DNA from: an uncultured Bacteroidales bacterium
GTDB taxonomy: Bacteria; Bacteroidota; Bacteroidia; Bacteroidales; Bacteroidaceae
Assembly (NCBI GenBank): GCA_902779875.1
Contig: CACZCX010000031.1
Span: forward strand, 1-41,676
Reading direction: 5' to 3'
DNA: 41,676 bases
The notes below the pieces were generated by a model. That model made no database searches and was not told the origin of the DNA. It saw only the letters and a list, made by a program, of their open reading frames with translations. This document shows positions 1 to 8,058 of this stretch, in pieces; position 1 is the stretch's first letter, and each line of letters starts with the position of its first letter. A program made the position numbers and the translations under genes.

Positions 1-462
1 ACGACGGGACTTGCGGATAATATCCCGTATACGGTCAATCATCCCACTACCAAGTTGGGCTGGAGTATAGCTTCTACTGTCTTGTGGCAGAATGACCTAA
101 AATACAGTTTTGGTTACTATTGGGGTGACTTGAAGGCTACCAAGGCAAGTATGAAGAGTATATTTGACCCGTGTCCGCCGGGATGGATTGTGCCTTCATC
201 GGATGTGGTGAATGCCAGCGTAGGTTCATCGGTAACCACAGATATAGTCCTGTCTGACAAGGTTACAGCCATCATACCCGGAGCGGGAATGATTGGAGGA
301 TGGAATGGTCCCGAAGAGTATGTGGCATGGCCCGGTCAGCAGTATTGCGCCCTCTATTATTCCAATATGGCTGCTTATGCAAGCCTTAAGGCGGCTGGCT
401 GCGGCGGAACCAATACACTGGCTTTCCCGGTACGTTGTGTAACTGATAACATCGTGGAATGA
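1..462 (+). CDS. FISUMP-like surface protein, C-terminal fragment (5' end outside window)
   Basis: The reading frame is open from base 1 to a TGA at 460-462, so only the last 153 residues of a longer protein are present. A start at the TTG at 55 is only the first possible codon and is unlikely to be real. The motif KSIFDPCPPGW followed by a short P-S/L-P step is typical of the FISUMP-like C-terminal module (Fibrobacter succinogenes major paralogous domain type) found at the end of Bacteroidales DUF4906 surface lipoproteins. The end, PVRCV, also matches the end of that module. The next gene (459-2659) ends in the same kind of module, and its ATG overlaps this stop as ATGA, so the two are probably co-translated. 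The role is probably a cell-surface or pilus-tip protein; this is inference from family context. Confidence 0.7.
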   Translation, partial: TTGLADNIPYTVNHPTTKLGWSIASTVLWQNDLKYSFGYYWGDLKATKASMKSIFDPCPPGWIVPSSDVVNASVGSSVTTDIVLSDKVTAIIPGAGMIGGWNGPEEYVAWPGQQYCALYYSNMAAYASLKAAGCGGTNTLAFPVRCVTDNIVE

Positions 463-2659
463 GATACGCAGGATACATAATCGCATTGCTGCTTATACTG
501 ACTGGTTGCAGCGACAGGCTTGAGACAGACCTGACTGTCGCAGGGCTTGAGACGAGCGTGCGTCTGGATATCTCAGTCAAGCCGATGCAGTCAACGGCTC
601 CGTCTACCAAAGCCGGTTATATTGACCCGTCTACCCAGGAGAGTACCCAGATAAGGGACCTTTGGGTGCTTCAGTTTGACGGAACCGACGGCAACGCCAA
701 AATGCTCAAGGCGTGGTACTATCCCGATTATACGCCCTCTACCGATATCAGACTGCTTACGTCGTCATCGGCCAATACAATATTGCTGGTGGCAAATACC
801 GGTGACAAGACTGCCGAACTGGGCCGATGCCGTACTCTGGCCGATGCAGTGAATGTGGGCAAGACGGTAATTGACGACACGGGTGCCAACGGCGGATGGA
901 CATCGGGCTGGAACATCATAATGAACGGCAAGACCACTGCTACAATAACAGACGGTATGGCGCCTATCAGCGTATCGCTGGTGCGCAATGCGGTCAGGGT
1001 GGACGTTACTGTCAACAATCAGACCGGATCTACTGCTAATCCCGTGACCATCAACTCGGTTTCAATCTGCACCGGCGTTCAGAAACTGTACTATTACACG
1101 GATTATACGCTCCCTGACATCTATCCGACTGAACAGAATGTTGAACCGTACATCTACCCCGCAACAGACTGGGCCGATGGTACCGGAACCTCTGAGAGCC
1201 GTAAATTCACTTTCTATGTGCCGGCCAACAAACGCGGAACGGTAACCAACGCTGTACCGGCTGACAAACCGCGTATGGCACCGTCCAACTCTACATATCT
1301 GCTCATATTGGGTCGTGATTCGGAGTCCAGGGAAGTGGCATACCGTTTCTATCTGGGCGCAGATCTGGTGCAGGACTTCAACCTGCTTCCGGGTTACAGG
1401 TACTCTTATACCATAAACCTGACAAGCGCCGGAGACTGTCAGACCGATGCCCGTGTGGAGAATCTCCACATGCAGGACTTTACCGCTACGCCGCTTGCCA
1501 ATTCGTATATGGTGCAGCCTCCGTCGTTGGAGGGAGTATGGAAATCGGTCCGCGTGCCCTTAAAGCGCGTACATGATTTCTGGAACATAACCGATGGCTA
1601 TGAGAAGGTGAACAACAACGCTCTTGAACCGGGCTGTTTCGGTTGGCAGATGGAGATTATCCGCAGTACAGTAGAGCTTGTCGAGGATGTCAACTTCAAG
1701 TGGATAAAACGGACCGGAACAGACTATACGGACTACTTTGAATTTGCCGTTCCGGCGGGACTGGCAGGCAACTTTGTGCTGGGCGTTCACCGTTTTACGG
1801 ATGCGGGACAGACGCTTCTGGATGATGTGTTCCTGTGGAGCTGGCATTTCTGGGTAACTGATTACAATCCGGACGCTACACTGAGTCTGCTCACCCCGGA
1901 GAGTGATGCCAGCGGTTACGAGGCCCGTTACGCTTATGATGTTGTGGGAGGTCAGGTACACCGCTATAGAGGTGATATATGGAAAAGCCCGAACGGAGCA
2001 CTTAAGGATGAGTTCATGATGGACCGCAATCTGGGTGCGACATCGGTTAGGATCCGTTCCCGTATTCATCAAAGAACTGGAATGCAGTGGCTAACGGCGT
2101 AATCATCTACAACCGTTATAATGACGAGAAGTGGATACCGTACAGGACTAATGCCCAACTTGAAGAATCGGGAGTGACCGATGATTACGTGCGTTATTCG
2201 GTATATCATCCGGAGATGCACATCACCATAGCCGGTAGCTGGAGCAAGAGTGATGCTGATTCTGAAGGACGTATCTACAACAACGCGACCAACTGGTATG
2301 ATACCAAACTGGGTGCTGATTATCTGACGTCAAAGAGTATATTTGACCCCTGCCCGCCTGGTTGGAGACTGCCTCCCGACAACTGTATGGGTACACCGTC
2401 AGGAACGGTGAGTTCTACGGTAAACATGGTACTCAGTAAAACGTTACCCAACGGAGCTGTGATATACTATCCTTGTCAGGGTTCATACTTTAATGGAATA
2501 TGGAGTAGTTCTGTCCAATTCTATACGGATATCAAGGATTTCTCCGGACTTTGGGCAAACAGAAGTTATTCCGCCAATAATGGTTATCGGAGTAGTGGCG
2601 GTTCTTATGATAAGTGTCGTGCATTGTCTGTCCGCTGCGTCTCCTACACCGAACCGTAA
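459..2659 (+). pseudogene. DUF4906 + FISUMP surface lipoprotein, frameshifted near 2048
   Basis: The protein starts at an ATG overlapping the previous stop. It has a lipoprotein signal ending LTGC (Cys17). Residues about 60-330 carry the DUF4906 pattern IRDLWVLQFDG...ILLVANTGD. A FISUMP module then begins at MDRNLGATSV. The frame is lost there: the first frame stops at 2102, while a second frame from about 2051 reads DPFPYSSKNW, then KSIFDPCPPGWRLP, and ends VRCVSYTEP at 2659. An intact module would have a segment like GLYYQWGRK between GATSV and DPF. That segment is missing, so this is a small deletion (3n+1 bases) rather than a single-base slip. DUF4906 proteins are usually encoded in fimbrillin loci and are thought to be tip or adhesin components. 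The product would be a truncated lipoprotein unless the lesion is an assembly error. Confidence 0.75.
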
Positions 2660-2664
2660 CTGCT

Positions 2665-3645
2665 ATGAGAAGGATTGCATATATACTGATGGTTTTGCTG
2701 ATGGCCGTGGGCTGCCGCCGTGCGCAGGCTCCCTCTACAGTCAGTGTGTCTAAGGTATATTACAAGGTGCCTAAGGCTCCGGCAATGCTTTCCGGACAGG
2801 AGCGGATTGATGATTTCTATGCTCGCAACTGGTGGCGGGATTTTGATTTTGGGGATTCCCTACAGATAACCTTGGCCGATAGTGCTGCTTTCATCCGGTT
2901 GTTTTCCGGCTGGGTGCAGGTTCTGGAGCGTGTGCCTGACGTGGGACCCGGGTGCGTAGAAGACGTGATGTCGCGGGCATCGGCCTCAAAGAAGTCTTTT
3001 GATATGTTTGTGATGGCGGCACGTGAGGTGTTGGCCGATCCCAACTCGCAGTGGCGTGATGATGAACTTTACATGCCGGTGCTGCGCGTACGTATTGCCA
3101 GCCCGTTTACCGATGATGCTACCCGAGAGCGTCTGCGTTACCGCCTGGATATTCTCTCTCAGAACAGGATAGGACATAAGGCCAATAACATCCGATATAC
3201 ACTGTTTGACGGATTTGAGGGTACGCTTTACGGTATCAAGGCCGATTATACGCTTATATTCATCAATAACCCGGGGTGCGAGATGTGCCGTACGGTGAGG
3301 GAGGGTATATGCAGTTCCGAGATTCTTATGAAGGCTGTTTCATCGGGCCGGCTCAAGGTGCTGGCCATATATCCCGACCAGGATTTGGACGAGTGGCTCC
3401 GTTACCGTAGCGAGATGCCATCTGCCTGGATCAACGGCTACGACCGCGAGTGCGTGATGCGTACCCTGGGTACCTACAACCTTACCGCCATCCCATCACT
3501 CTACCTTCTGGACAAAGACAAGACCGTTCTGATCAAGGATGCTGTCTCAGTTCCCCTCATCGAGTCCGTTCTCCGGGGCACAAAAGGGACGGTTGACTTT
3601 CCCCTACGGGCCGTCGAGCTAAACCTTCTATCTGTGCCCTTGTGA
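2665..3645 (+). CDS. DUF5106/thioredoxin-like lipoprotein
   Basis: I chose the ATG at 2665 because it opens a clear lipoprotein signal, MRRIAYILMVLLMAVGC; the frame is open further upstream but that part lacks signal features. The N-terminal half (about residues 40-180) resembles DUF5106, a domain that precedes thioredoxin-like folds in Bacteroidales. The C-terminal half has a thioredoxin-like core, with YTLIFINNPGCEMC (Cys205 and Cys208) and later the TAIPSLYLLD strand with its cis-Pro. This suggests a periplasmic or membrane-anchored thiol-disulfide protein. It follows the DUF4906 gene by 5 bases and is probably in the same operon. The last 23 codons (from 3575) lie inside a palindromic repeat, so the natural C-terminus may have been replaced. 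Length is 326 residues. Confidence 0.7.
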   Translation: MRRIAYILMVLLMAVGCRRAQAPSTVSVSKVYYKVPKAPAMLSGQERIDDFYARNWWRDFDFGDSLQITLADSAAFIRLFSGWVQVLERVPDVGPGCVEDVMSRASASKKSFDMFVMAAREVLADPNSQWRDDELYMPVLRVRIASPFTDDATRERLRYRLDILSQNRIGHKANNIRYTLFDGFEGTLYGIKADYTLIFINNPGCEMCRTVREGICSSEILMKAVSSGRLKVLAIYPDQDLDEWLRYRSEMPSAWINGYDRECVMRTLGTYNLTAIPSLYLLDKDKTVLIKDAVSVPLIESVLRGTKGTVDFPLRAVELNLLSVPL

Positions 3646-3824
3646 TAATAATCCTAGGTGTATAGAACTGTATCGGAAACCATCGACGCCCGTGTCGTTG
3701 TGAACGGGAGGGGCCCGCTCCGAAGGAGTGGGAGGGATAGCGCGAAGCGCGTAGTTTCAGATACTGATACCCCAAAAGTTCTCCTGGAAAAAGGGCACAG
3801 ATAGAACCGTCCCCTTTGTGCCCC
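3575..3824. repeat. Paired palindromic repeat with GGGACGGTT core
   Basis: The left arm at 3575-3594 is matched by its reverse complement at 3805-3824 with one mismatch in 20 (core GGGACGGTT). A second inverted pair, 3626-3641 with 3790-3805, is exact over 16 bases. Each side also forms its own hairpin through GGGCACA/TGTGCCC (3576-3582 with 3633-3639; 3793-3799 with 3816-3822). The left copy carries about 30 extra bases inside its loop. The interior (3646-3790) is GC-rich with small hairpins such as GCGCGAAGCGC and shows no gene. The element overlaps the end of the upstream CDS and covers most of the 304-base gap before blaI. The core recurs at 5758 and 30996. This resembles REP-like elements mobilised by tyrosine (RAYT) transposases; that link is inference. 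Confidence 0.75.
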
Positions 3825-3837
3825 TCTGTGTTAACAA

Positions 3838-3849
3838 CTAAATATTTAG
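3838..3849. promoter_or_regulatory. Distal BlaI-type operator candidate
   Basis: CTAAATATTTAG is a perfect 12-base palindrome about 100 bases upstream of the blaI-like start. It shares the half-site ACTAA with the better palindrome at 3928-3945. Two spaced operators fit the known BlaI/MecI mode of binding as dimers to paired dyads, but the match is modest. Confidence 0.35.
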
Positions 3850-3927
3850 GTTAAAGTCCTGCATGTTTTTGATATTTATGCGGGTTTTTCTTGTTTTCCG
3901 GTTTTTCAGGGGCTTTCTTTGTTGTGA

Positions 3928-3945
3928 CAACTAAAACATTAGTTG
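3928..3945. promoter_or_regulatory. Proximal BlaI-type operator (autoregulation)
   Basis: The sequence CAACTAA-aaca-TTAGTTG is a perfect 7+7 inverted repeat ending 4 bases before the blaI-like ATG. BlaI/MecI repressors bind dyads at their own promoter, so this is the best candidate for autorepression. A weak -7-like TTTCTTTG lies just upstream (3914-3921), which would place the operator over the transcription start. Confidence 0.6.
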
Positions 3946-3949
3946 ACAT

Positions 3950-4321
3950 ATGAAAGCATTGACAGATAAGGAACAGATGGTAATGAGCGTGCTCTGGGAG
4001 CACCGTCATTGCAGCGTTGATGACGTGGTAGGTTTCCTGCCGGAGCCCAAGCCGGCATACAATACGGTGCTCACATTCCTCCGCATCCTTGAAAAGAAGG
4101 AGTTCATATCATATGAGGAGAGCGGTCGCAAGCATATATACTATCCGCTGGTGGAGAAGGGTGAGTACACCCGATGGACACTGACCGATCTCAAGGAGCG
4201 TCTTTTTGACGGCTCCGCCCGCTCAATGGTAAACACCTTTATCCAGGAATCAGGTCTTACCGATTCCGATGTACGTGAACTCATAAGTATGTTGAACGAA
4301 CTTGAAACCTCAGAGTCATGA
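3950..4321 (+). CDS. BlaI/MecI-family transcriptional repressor
   Basis: This 123-residue protein has the usual BlaI/MecI length. It opens with LTDKEQMVMSVLWEHRHCSVDDVV and continues with PAYNTVLTFLRILEKKEFI, the helix-turn-helix and recognition helix of the family. The wing follows as GRKHIYYPLV, and the C-terminal helices (about 75-120) form the dimerisation part. It should repress its own operon until cleaved by the partner membrane protease encoded directly downstream, whose ATG overlaps this stop (ATGA). Palindromic operators precede it. No beta-lactamase gene is adjacent, so the signal and targets are unknown; many Bacteroidales pairs of this kind are not linked to resistance. Confidence 0.9.
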   Translation: MKALTDKEQMVMSVLWEHRHCSVDDVVGFLPEPKPAYNTVLTFLRILEKKEFISYEESGRKHIYYPLVEKGEYTRWTLTDLKERLFDGSARSMVNTFIQESGLTDSDVRELISMLNELETSES

Positions 4322-5730
4322 TTTACCTAATTATCTCAACCATCTCGCTGGCCATGATGGTGGCAATCTACCGTCTTGTGCTCAGCAACAGTGCGGACCA
4401 TAGGTTCAACCGTTTTGTGCTGCTCACATCGCTCGCGCTTGCCGCTCTGCTCCCGCTTGTACATTTTGATATGCGTGAAGCTGAGCAGACAGGTGTGGTG
4501 AATATCATATTAGATGAATTTTCCCTGTTTGCAACGGGCCCATCGGCCCAAATCAGTCAACCTGAGCTTCAGACTCATCTGGGAGTTACGGATTGGCTCT
4601 GGATAATCTATATGACCGGTGTCGTCATATGCCTTATCAGAGTCATAATAGGAATCATCCGGTCCGAGATGATCTGTCGCTCTCGTGGCTGTACTCTTGA
4701 GGACGGGTCGCGTCTGGTCATAACTGACCGCAGCTACTCTCCTTTCAGCTGGCGTAACACCATTGTCATGTCACGCCGCGACTATGAGAACAGCGGAGAT
4801 GTAATAATCACCCATGAACTTGCCCATATCCACCTCCATCATACGGCCGATATGATAATTGCCCAGGTATTCTGCGCCCTGCAGTGGTTCAACCCTGCCG
4901 CGTGGATGCTAAAGCACAGCCTTATTGAGGTGCATGAATTCGAGGCCGATGCCGCCGTGCTCGGTATGGGTGTGGATGTAAAGAGATATCAGATTTGTTT
5001 GCTGCGTTCTGCGCTCCAAGGGCGCTTTGCGGTAACTGTAAACAGTTTCGCAGATTGTTTCACCAAAAAACGTATTGTTATGCTTAAAAAGAGTTATTCA
5101 AGTCCATGGGAACGCCTGAGAGCGTTACTCATCCTGCCCGTAGTGGCATTCACAATTGTACTCTCATCGAGTGTCAAGGCTGAGGAAACCGACAACAGCC
5201 AGATGCCGGGAATAGGAGTAAGTAAGGATGGAACCGTTACTGTTAACGGTAAGGAGATCGGTAAGAAACCGACTGACGGTCAACAGAACGATGATGAAGT
5301 CTATATTAGCACTGATGTAAGACGACTTAATGTGGAGATGATACCTCAAGGGGATGAGATAGAAGTTGATAATGTAAAAAATGATCTGGATGACGAGACA
5401 TTCATGTTCGTTGAAGATCAGCCTGAGTTCCCGGGTGGTACTGCCGGTCTGTTGGAGTATCTGAGGAGGAACATCAGATATCCAAAAGAGTGTCGTGAGA
5501 AAAACATTCAGGGACGTGTACTTGTAACTTTCATTGTTAACAAGGATGGCGCCATAGTAGAAGGTGAGGTGGTCAAGAGCGTTGATCCCCTGTTGGATGC
5601 CGAGGCCCTGAGGGTTGTGAACGCCATGCCGGCCTGGATTCCCGGAAAGCAGAAAGGAAAGCCAGTAAGGGTAAAGTACACCATCCCCGTCAACTTCCGA
5701 CTCAGCGTCGAGGAAAAACCTGCTGAGTGA
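4318..5730 (+). CDS. BlaR1-like M56 membrane metallopeptidase with TonB C-terminal domain
   Basis: The N-terminus has several membrane helices (about residues 1-22, 32-50, 92-115). It is followed by an M56 peptidase core with the zinc motif HELAH at about 166-170 and a downstream HEFEADAAV that supplies the third ligand. A further membrane segment lies near 270-285. The C-terminus (about 375-465) is not a penicillin-binding sensor but a TonB C-terminal domain: EFPGGTAGLLEYLRRNIRYP, then GRVLVTFIVNKDG and the VNFRL end. This arrangement is common in Bacteroidetes. It probably senses an envelope signal and cleaves the BlaI-like repressor encoded immediately upstream (4-base overlap). The ligand is unknown. 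The gene ends at a strong hairpin at 5733-5789. Confidence 0.88.
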   Translation: MIYLIISTISLAMMVAIYRLVLSNSADHRFNRFVLLTSLALAALLPLVHFDMREAEQTGVVNIILDEFSLFATGPSAQISQPELQTHLGVTDWLWIIYMTGVVICLIRVIIGIIRSEMICRSRGCTLEDGSRLVITDRSYSPFSWRNTIVMSRRDYENSGDVIITHELAHIHLHHTADMIIAQVFCALQWFNPAAWMLKHSLIEVHEFEADAAVLGMGVDVKRYQICLLRSALQGRFAVTVNSFADCFTKKRIVMLKKSYSSPWERLRALLILPVVAFTIVLSSSVKAEETDNSQMPGIGVSKDGTVTVNGKEIGKKPTDGQQNDDEVYISTDVRRLNVEMIPQGDEIEVDNVKNDLDDETFMFVEDQPEFPGGTAGLLEYLRRNIRYPKECREKNIQGRVLVTFIVNKDGAIVEGEVVKSVDPLLDAEALRVVNAMPAWIPGKQKGKPVRVKYTIPVNFRLSVEEKPAE

Positions 5731-5732
5731 GG

Positions 5733-5789
5733 AAAGGGGGCCAAAGGGGCCAAAGGGGACGGTTCCCTTTGGCCCCTTTGGCCCCCTTT
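5733..5789. terminator. 25-bp perfect hairpin between convergent genes (GGGACGGTT family)
   Basis: Arms 5733-5757 and 5765-5789 are exact reverse complements, built from AAAGGGGCC-like units, around the 7-base loop GACGGTT. The right arm ends in a T run and the left arm starts with an A-run on the other strand. It can therefore act as a bidirectional terminator for the plus-strand peptidase gene (stop 5730) and the minus-strand EFR1 gene (stop 5796). The central GGGACGGTTC is shared with the elements at 3575-3824 and 30993-31053. Confidence 0.8.
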
Positions 5790-5795
5790 TCTGCG

Positions 5796-6554
5796 TCATT
5801 TGAAAAAGTACTGACCCTTGCCCTGGGTGGATTTGCCAAAGTTGATGGCGTTCTTGGGGCAGCGGTGGTAGCAGCTCATGCAATTGGTGCAATGGCCGTT
5901 CCAGTGGGGGCGGCCATTCTCTATTGTGATGTTCTGGAGCGGGCAGCTCTTGGCGCAGATGCCGCAGCCTATGCACTGGTCCGATACGGTGAACTTGCGG
6001 TCGGTTATGAGCAGGCCGTAGAACAGTGGCTTGAGGATGTTTGATTTTAGGAATGACGAGCCGCCTTTGAGCTTGTCAAAATTACCGCCTGTGCGCTGCT
6101 GTATCAGTTTTACGGCTTCCTCCAACTGTGCTTTTGTGCCGTTTATCTTGCGCTCTGCGTTCTCAGGTGTGTCCAGCTCAAAACCGGGCAGGTTGATGTA
6201 GGTCTCGGGCATCTGGAATGAGAAGAAGGCGTCAAGCTTGAGCCCCTGCTTGCTCAGGTCTTTCTTAAGGTGCTCATAGGTAAGGCCTGTCTGGTCACCG
6301 CAGGTGCAGGCTGCGAATACATATGACGGACGGCCGATAACGCTGGCTCTGCGTAGGAAATCCGATACCAGACGCGGAACTGACCAGGAGTAGACGGGGA
6401 ATACTATACCCAGGATCTCACCCTCGCGGAACTGCAGGGGAGTGTCATTGCGGGCAGCTTCCGGGATGAATACCATGTTGCTGTCACCAAGTTTGGCCGA
6501 TAACTGATCAGCTACAAAACGGCTGTTGCCGCATCCTGAGTACCAGAGTATCAT
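5796..6554 (-). CDS. EFR1-family flavodoxin/ferredoxin fusion
   Basis: The 252-residue protein begins with a flavodoxin-like phosphate loop, MILWYSGCGNS, and continues with a flavodoxin fold (GIVFPVYSWSVPRLVSDFL) to about residue 180. The C-terminus carries two 4Fe-4S clusters: Cys194, 197, 200, 204 and Cys222, 225, 228, 232. This order is that of EFR1-family ferredoxins, which act as cytoplasmic electron carriers; the partner is unknown. The ATG overlaps the end of the QueH-MTHFS gene by 4 bases, making it the last gene of the long minus-strand operon. QueH is an iron-sulfur reductase and could be a client for the electrons; that is inference from adjacency only. Confidence 0.85.
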   Translation of the reverse strand: MILWYSGCGNSRFVADQLSAKLGDSNMVFIPEAARNDTPLQFREGEILGIVFPVYSWSVPRLVSDFLRRASVIGRPSYVFAACTCGDQTGLTYEHLKKDLSKQGLKLDAFFSFQMPETYINLPGFELDTPENAERKINGTKAQLEEAVKLIQQRTGGNFDKLKGGSSFLKSNILKPLFYGLLITDRKFTVSDQCIGCGICAKSCPLQNITIENGRPHWNGHCTNCMSCYHRCPKNAINFGKSTQGKGQYFFK

Positions 6555-7618
6555 ATTACAAAATCCATTTTTATGTCATTCTCATCGGTGGAAACCGACG
6601 GCAGTTTCTGACAGTCAAAGCAGACGCCTGCCTTGAGGGCGTGGGGCAGCTGTGGCAGCAGGCGGTCATAGAATCCGCGTCCTCGTCCCATGCGGTTGCC
6701 CAGGGCATCGAATGCACGGCCCGGAACCAGTATCAGCGTTATGGGGCTCAGGTCCGATACCTGCTCACCGTCGGGTTCCGGAATGCCGAACTGCTCTCCC
6801 GGTTTGAGGGCGCCTTCATAGCGTTTTACTATAAGGTCATCACCCTGAATTGAGGGTAGGTAGAACCGTTTGCCGGCGGCCGTCCATCGGTCTATGAACG
6901 CAGGTGTCTGAACCTCATCATCCATTGACCAGTAGGCGAGTATGTCGGTTGCATTTATAAAAGCCTCATTTTGTTCCAGACGCTCCCATACGGCGGCTGA
7001 CTGAGCGGCTTTCTGCTCAGGGCTCATTACAGAGATGAGGCGTTTTATGCGCTGGCGGGTCTGCTTTTTGTCATCATGCATGGCCTGCATGCTGAACTCG
7101 CAGCCGCAGTAGCGCTGGTTGTAGAAATCCTGCTCCTTTATTATCTGTGAGCGGCGCTCCTGCAGGCCTCCCTGGCGCCAGTTGCGGTCCCAGAAGGTCA
7201 GTCCCGGGAACTGTGCGGCTGCCCACTGGCCGGCCTCGACAATCTGGTCGTGACGTTTCCATCGGCTTGAATCAAGGGTCGATGTAAAGGTCTTGAATCC
7301 GTGCTGCGATGCATATCGGGCGGCGCTCAGAAGGCGCATCTTGAAGCACTCCAGACAGCGGGCTCCGCGCTCGGGCTCACCCTCAAGACCTGCAATGCAG
7401 CACTGCCAGGCACTGTGGTCATAATCAGCATCTATTATGTCAAGACCCAGGCTGAGGGCGTATCGGGAGCACTCCTCCTTGCGGACCATGTACTCCTCAT
7501 ACGGATATATGTTGGGGTTGCAGTAATATATGGTGGGCGTGTAGCCGTTCTGCAGCATCCACTCAATGATGGCTCCGCTACAGGGCGCACAACAGGTATG
7601 AAGCAGAATCCTTTCCAT
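6551..7618 (-). CDS. Fusion: QueH epoxyqueuosine reductase + 5-formyltetrahydrofolate cyclo-ligase
   Basis: I chose the ATG at 7618 (MERILLHTCCAPC), which overlaps the preceding stop by one base; the frame is open 15 codons further up but with no family match there. Residues 1-180 match QueH (DUF208): CCAPC at 9-13, then YYCNPNIYP, RCLECFKMRL (Cys88, Cys91) and YCGCEFS (Cys171, Cys173). QueH reduces epoxyqueuosine to queuosine in tRNA. Residues about 185-355 match MTHFS (5-FCL), with the hallmark PGRAFDALGNRMGRGRGFYDR near 299-319. This enzyme converts 5-formyl-THF to 5,10-methenyl-THF using ATP. Both halves look complete, with catalytic motifs present. The two enzymes are normally separate. 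The C-terminus is slightly short for MTHFS. Confidence 0.88.
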   Translation of the reverse strand: MERILLHTCCAPCSGAIIEWMLQNGYTPTIYYCNPNIYPYEEYMVRKEECSRYALSLGLDIIDADYDHSAWQCCIAGLEGEPERGARCLECFKMRLLSAARYASQHGFKTFTSTLDSSRWKRHDQIVEAGQWAAAQFPGLTFWDRNWRQGGLQERRSQIIKEQDFYNQRYCGCEFSMQAMHDDKKQTRQRIKRLISVMSPEQKAAQSAAVWERLEQNEAFINATDILAYWSMDDEVQTPAFIDRWTAAGKRFYLPSIQGDDLIVKRYEGALKPGEQFGIPEPDGEQVSDLSPITLILVPGRAFDALGNRMGRGRGFYDRLLPQLPHALKAGVCFDCQKLPSVSTDENDIKMDFVI

Positions 7619-8058
7619 TAATGGTGGTGATGGGTGTGGGCTGTCTTGCCTTTGCCGGCGCATTCCGGGCAGATGCCTTTTATCATGAAGTTGGCGGTCT
7701 CAGCAATGAATCCCTGGGGCAGGTCTACTGCCGGAACGGGAATCTCCTCCAGACAGAATGTGCGGTGGCACGCCTCGCAATGGAAATGTACGTGACGGTC
7801 GTCATCGGTCTCACCGTGGGCGTGGCAGAGCTCGTAGCGCACACCCTCGCAGCCGTCATCAATCTGATGCAGCAGATGGTTCTCCTTAAAGAGGGTGAGG
7901 GTGCGGAATATGCCGGACTTGTCAATGGTGTCAATCTGATCCTCCAGCTCCGCCATGGTAACGGGGCGGTGACTCTCAGCCAACGCCTTCAGCACCAGCA
8001 ACCTGTTAGCAGTCGGCTTGATGCCATGCTCAGACAATATATTTTCCAGCTCCTCCAC
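7618..8058 (-). CDS. Fur-family metalloregulator (Zur-like), His-tailed
   Basis: This is a 146-residue Fur-family protein. A winged helix occupies residues 1-75 (GIKPTANRLLVLKAL, then IDKSGIFRTLTLFKENHLL). A dimerisation and metal domain follows, with HVHFHCEAC (Cys94, Cys97) and CPEC (Cys130, Cys133) forming the structural zinc site. It ends in THTHHHH, an unusual metal-binding tail. It starts at a GTG that overlaps the stop of the COG0523 GTPase gene (TAGTG). Coupling to a COG0523 metallochaperone points to zinc control (Zur) rather than iron, but the metal is inferred. I found no clear Zur box in front of the operon. Confidence 0.85.
   Translation of the reverse strand: MEELENILSEHGIKPTANRLLVLKALAESHRPVTMAELEDQIDTIDKSGIFRTLTLFKENHLLHQIDDGCEGVRYELCHAHGETDDDRHVHFHCEACHRTFCLEEIPVPAVDLPQGFIAETANFMIKGICPECAGKGKTAHTHHHH

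Noticed and set aside
2040-2105. Programmed frameshift as an explanation for the DUF4906 gene
   Set aside because: There is no slippery run or stimulatory structure, and a conserved segment is missing, so a deletion explains it better.
3646-3790. Small RNA or tRNA-like gene in the GC-rich interval
   Set aside because: The small hairpins belong to the palindromic element; no promoter or cloverleaf was found.
5164-5976. 270-codon minus-strand frame across the blaR1 end and hairpin
   Set aside because: Crosses a terminator and two real genes; no family features.
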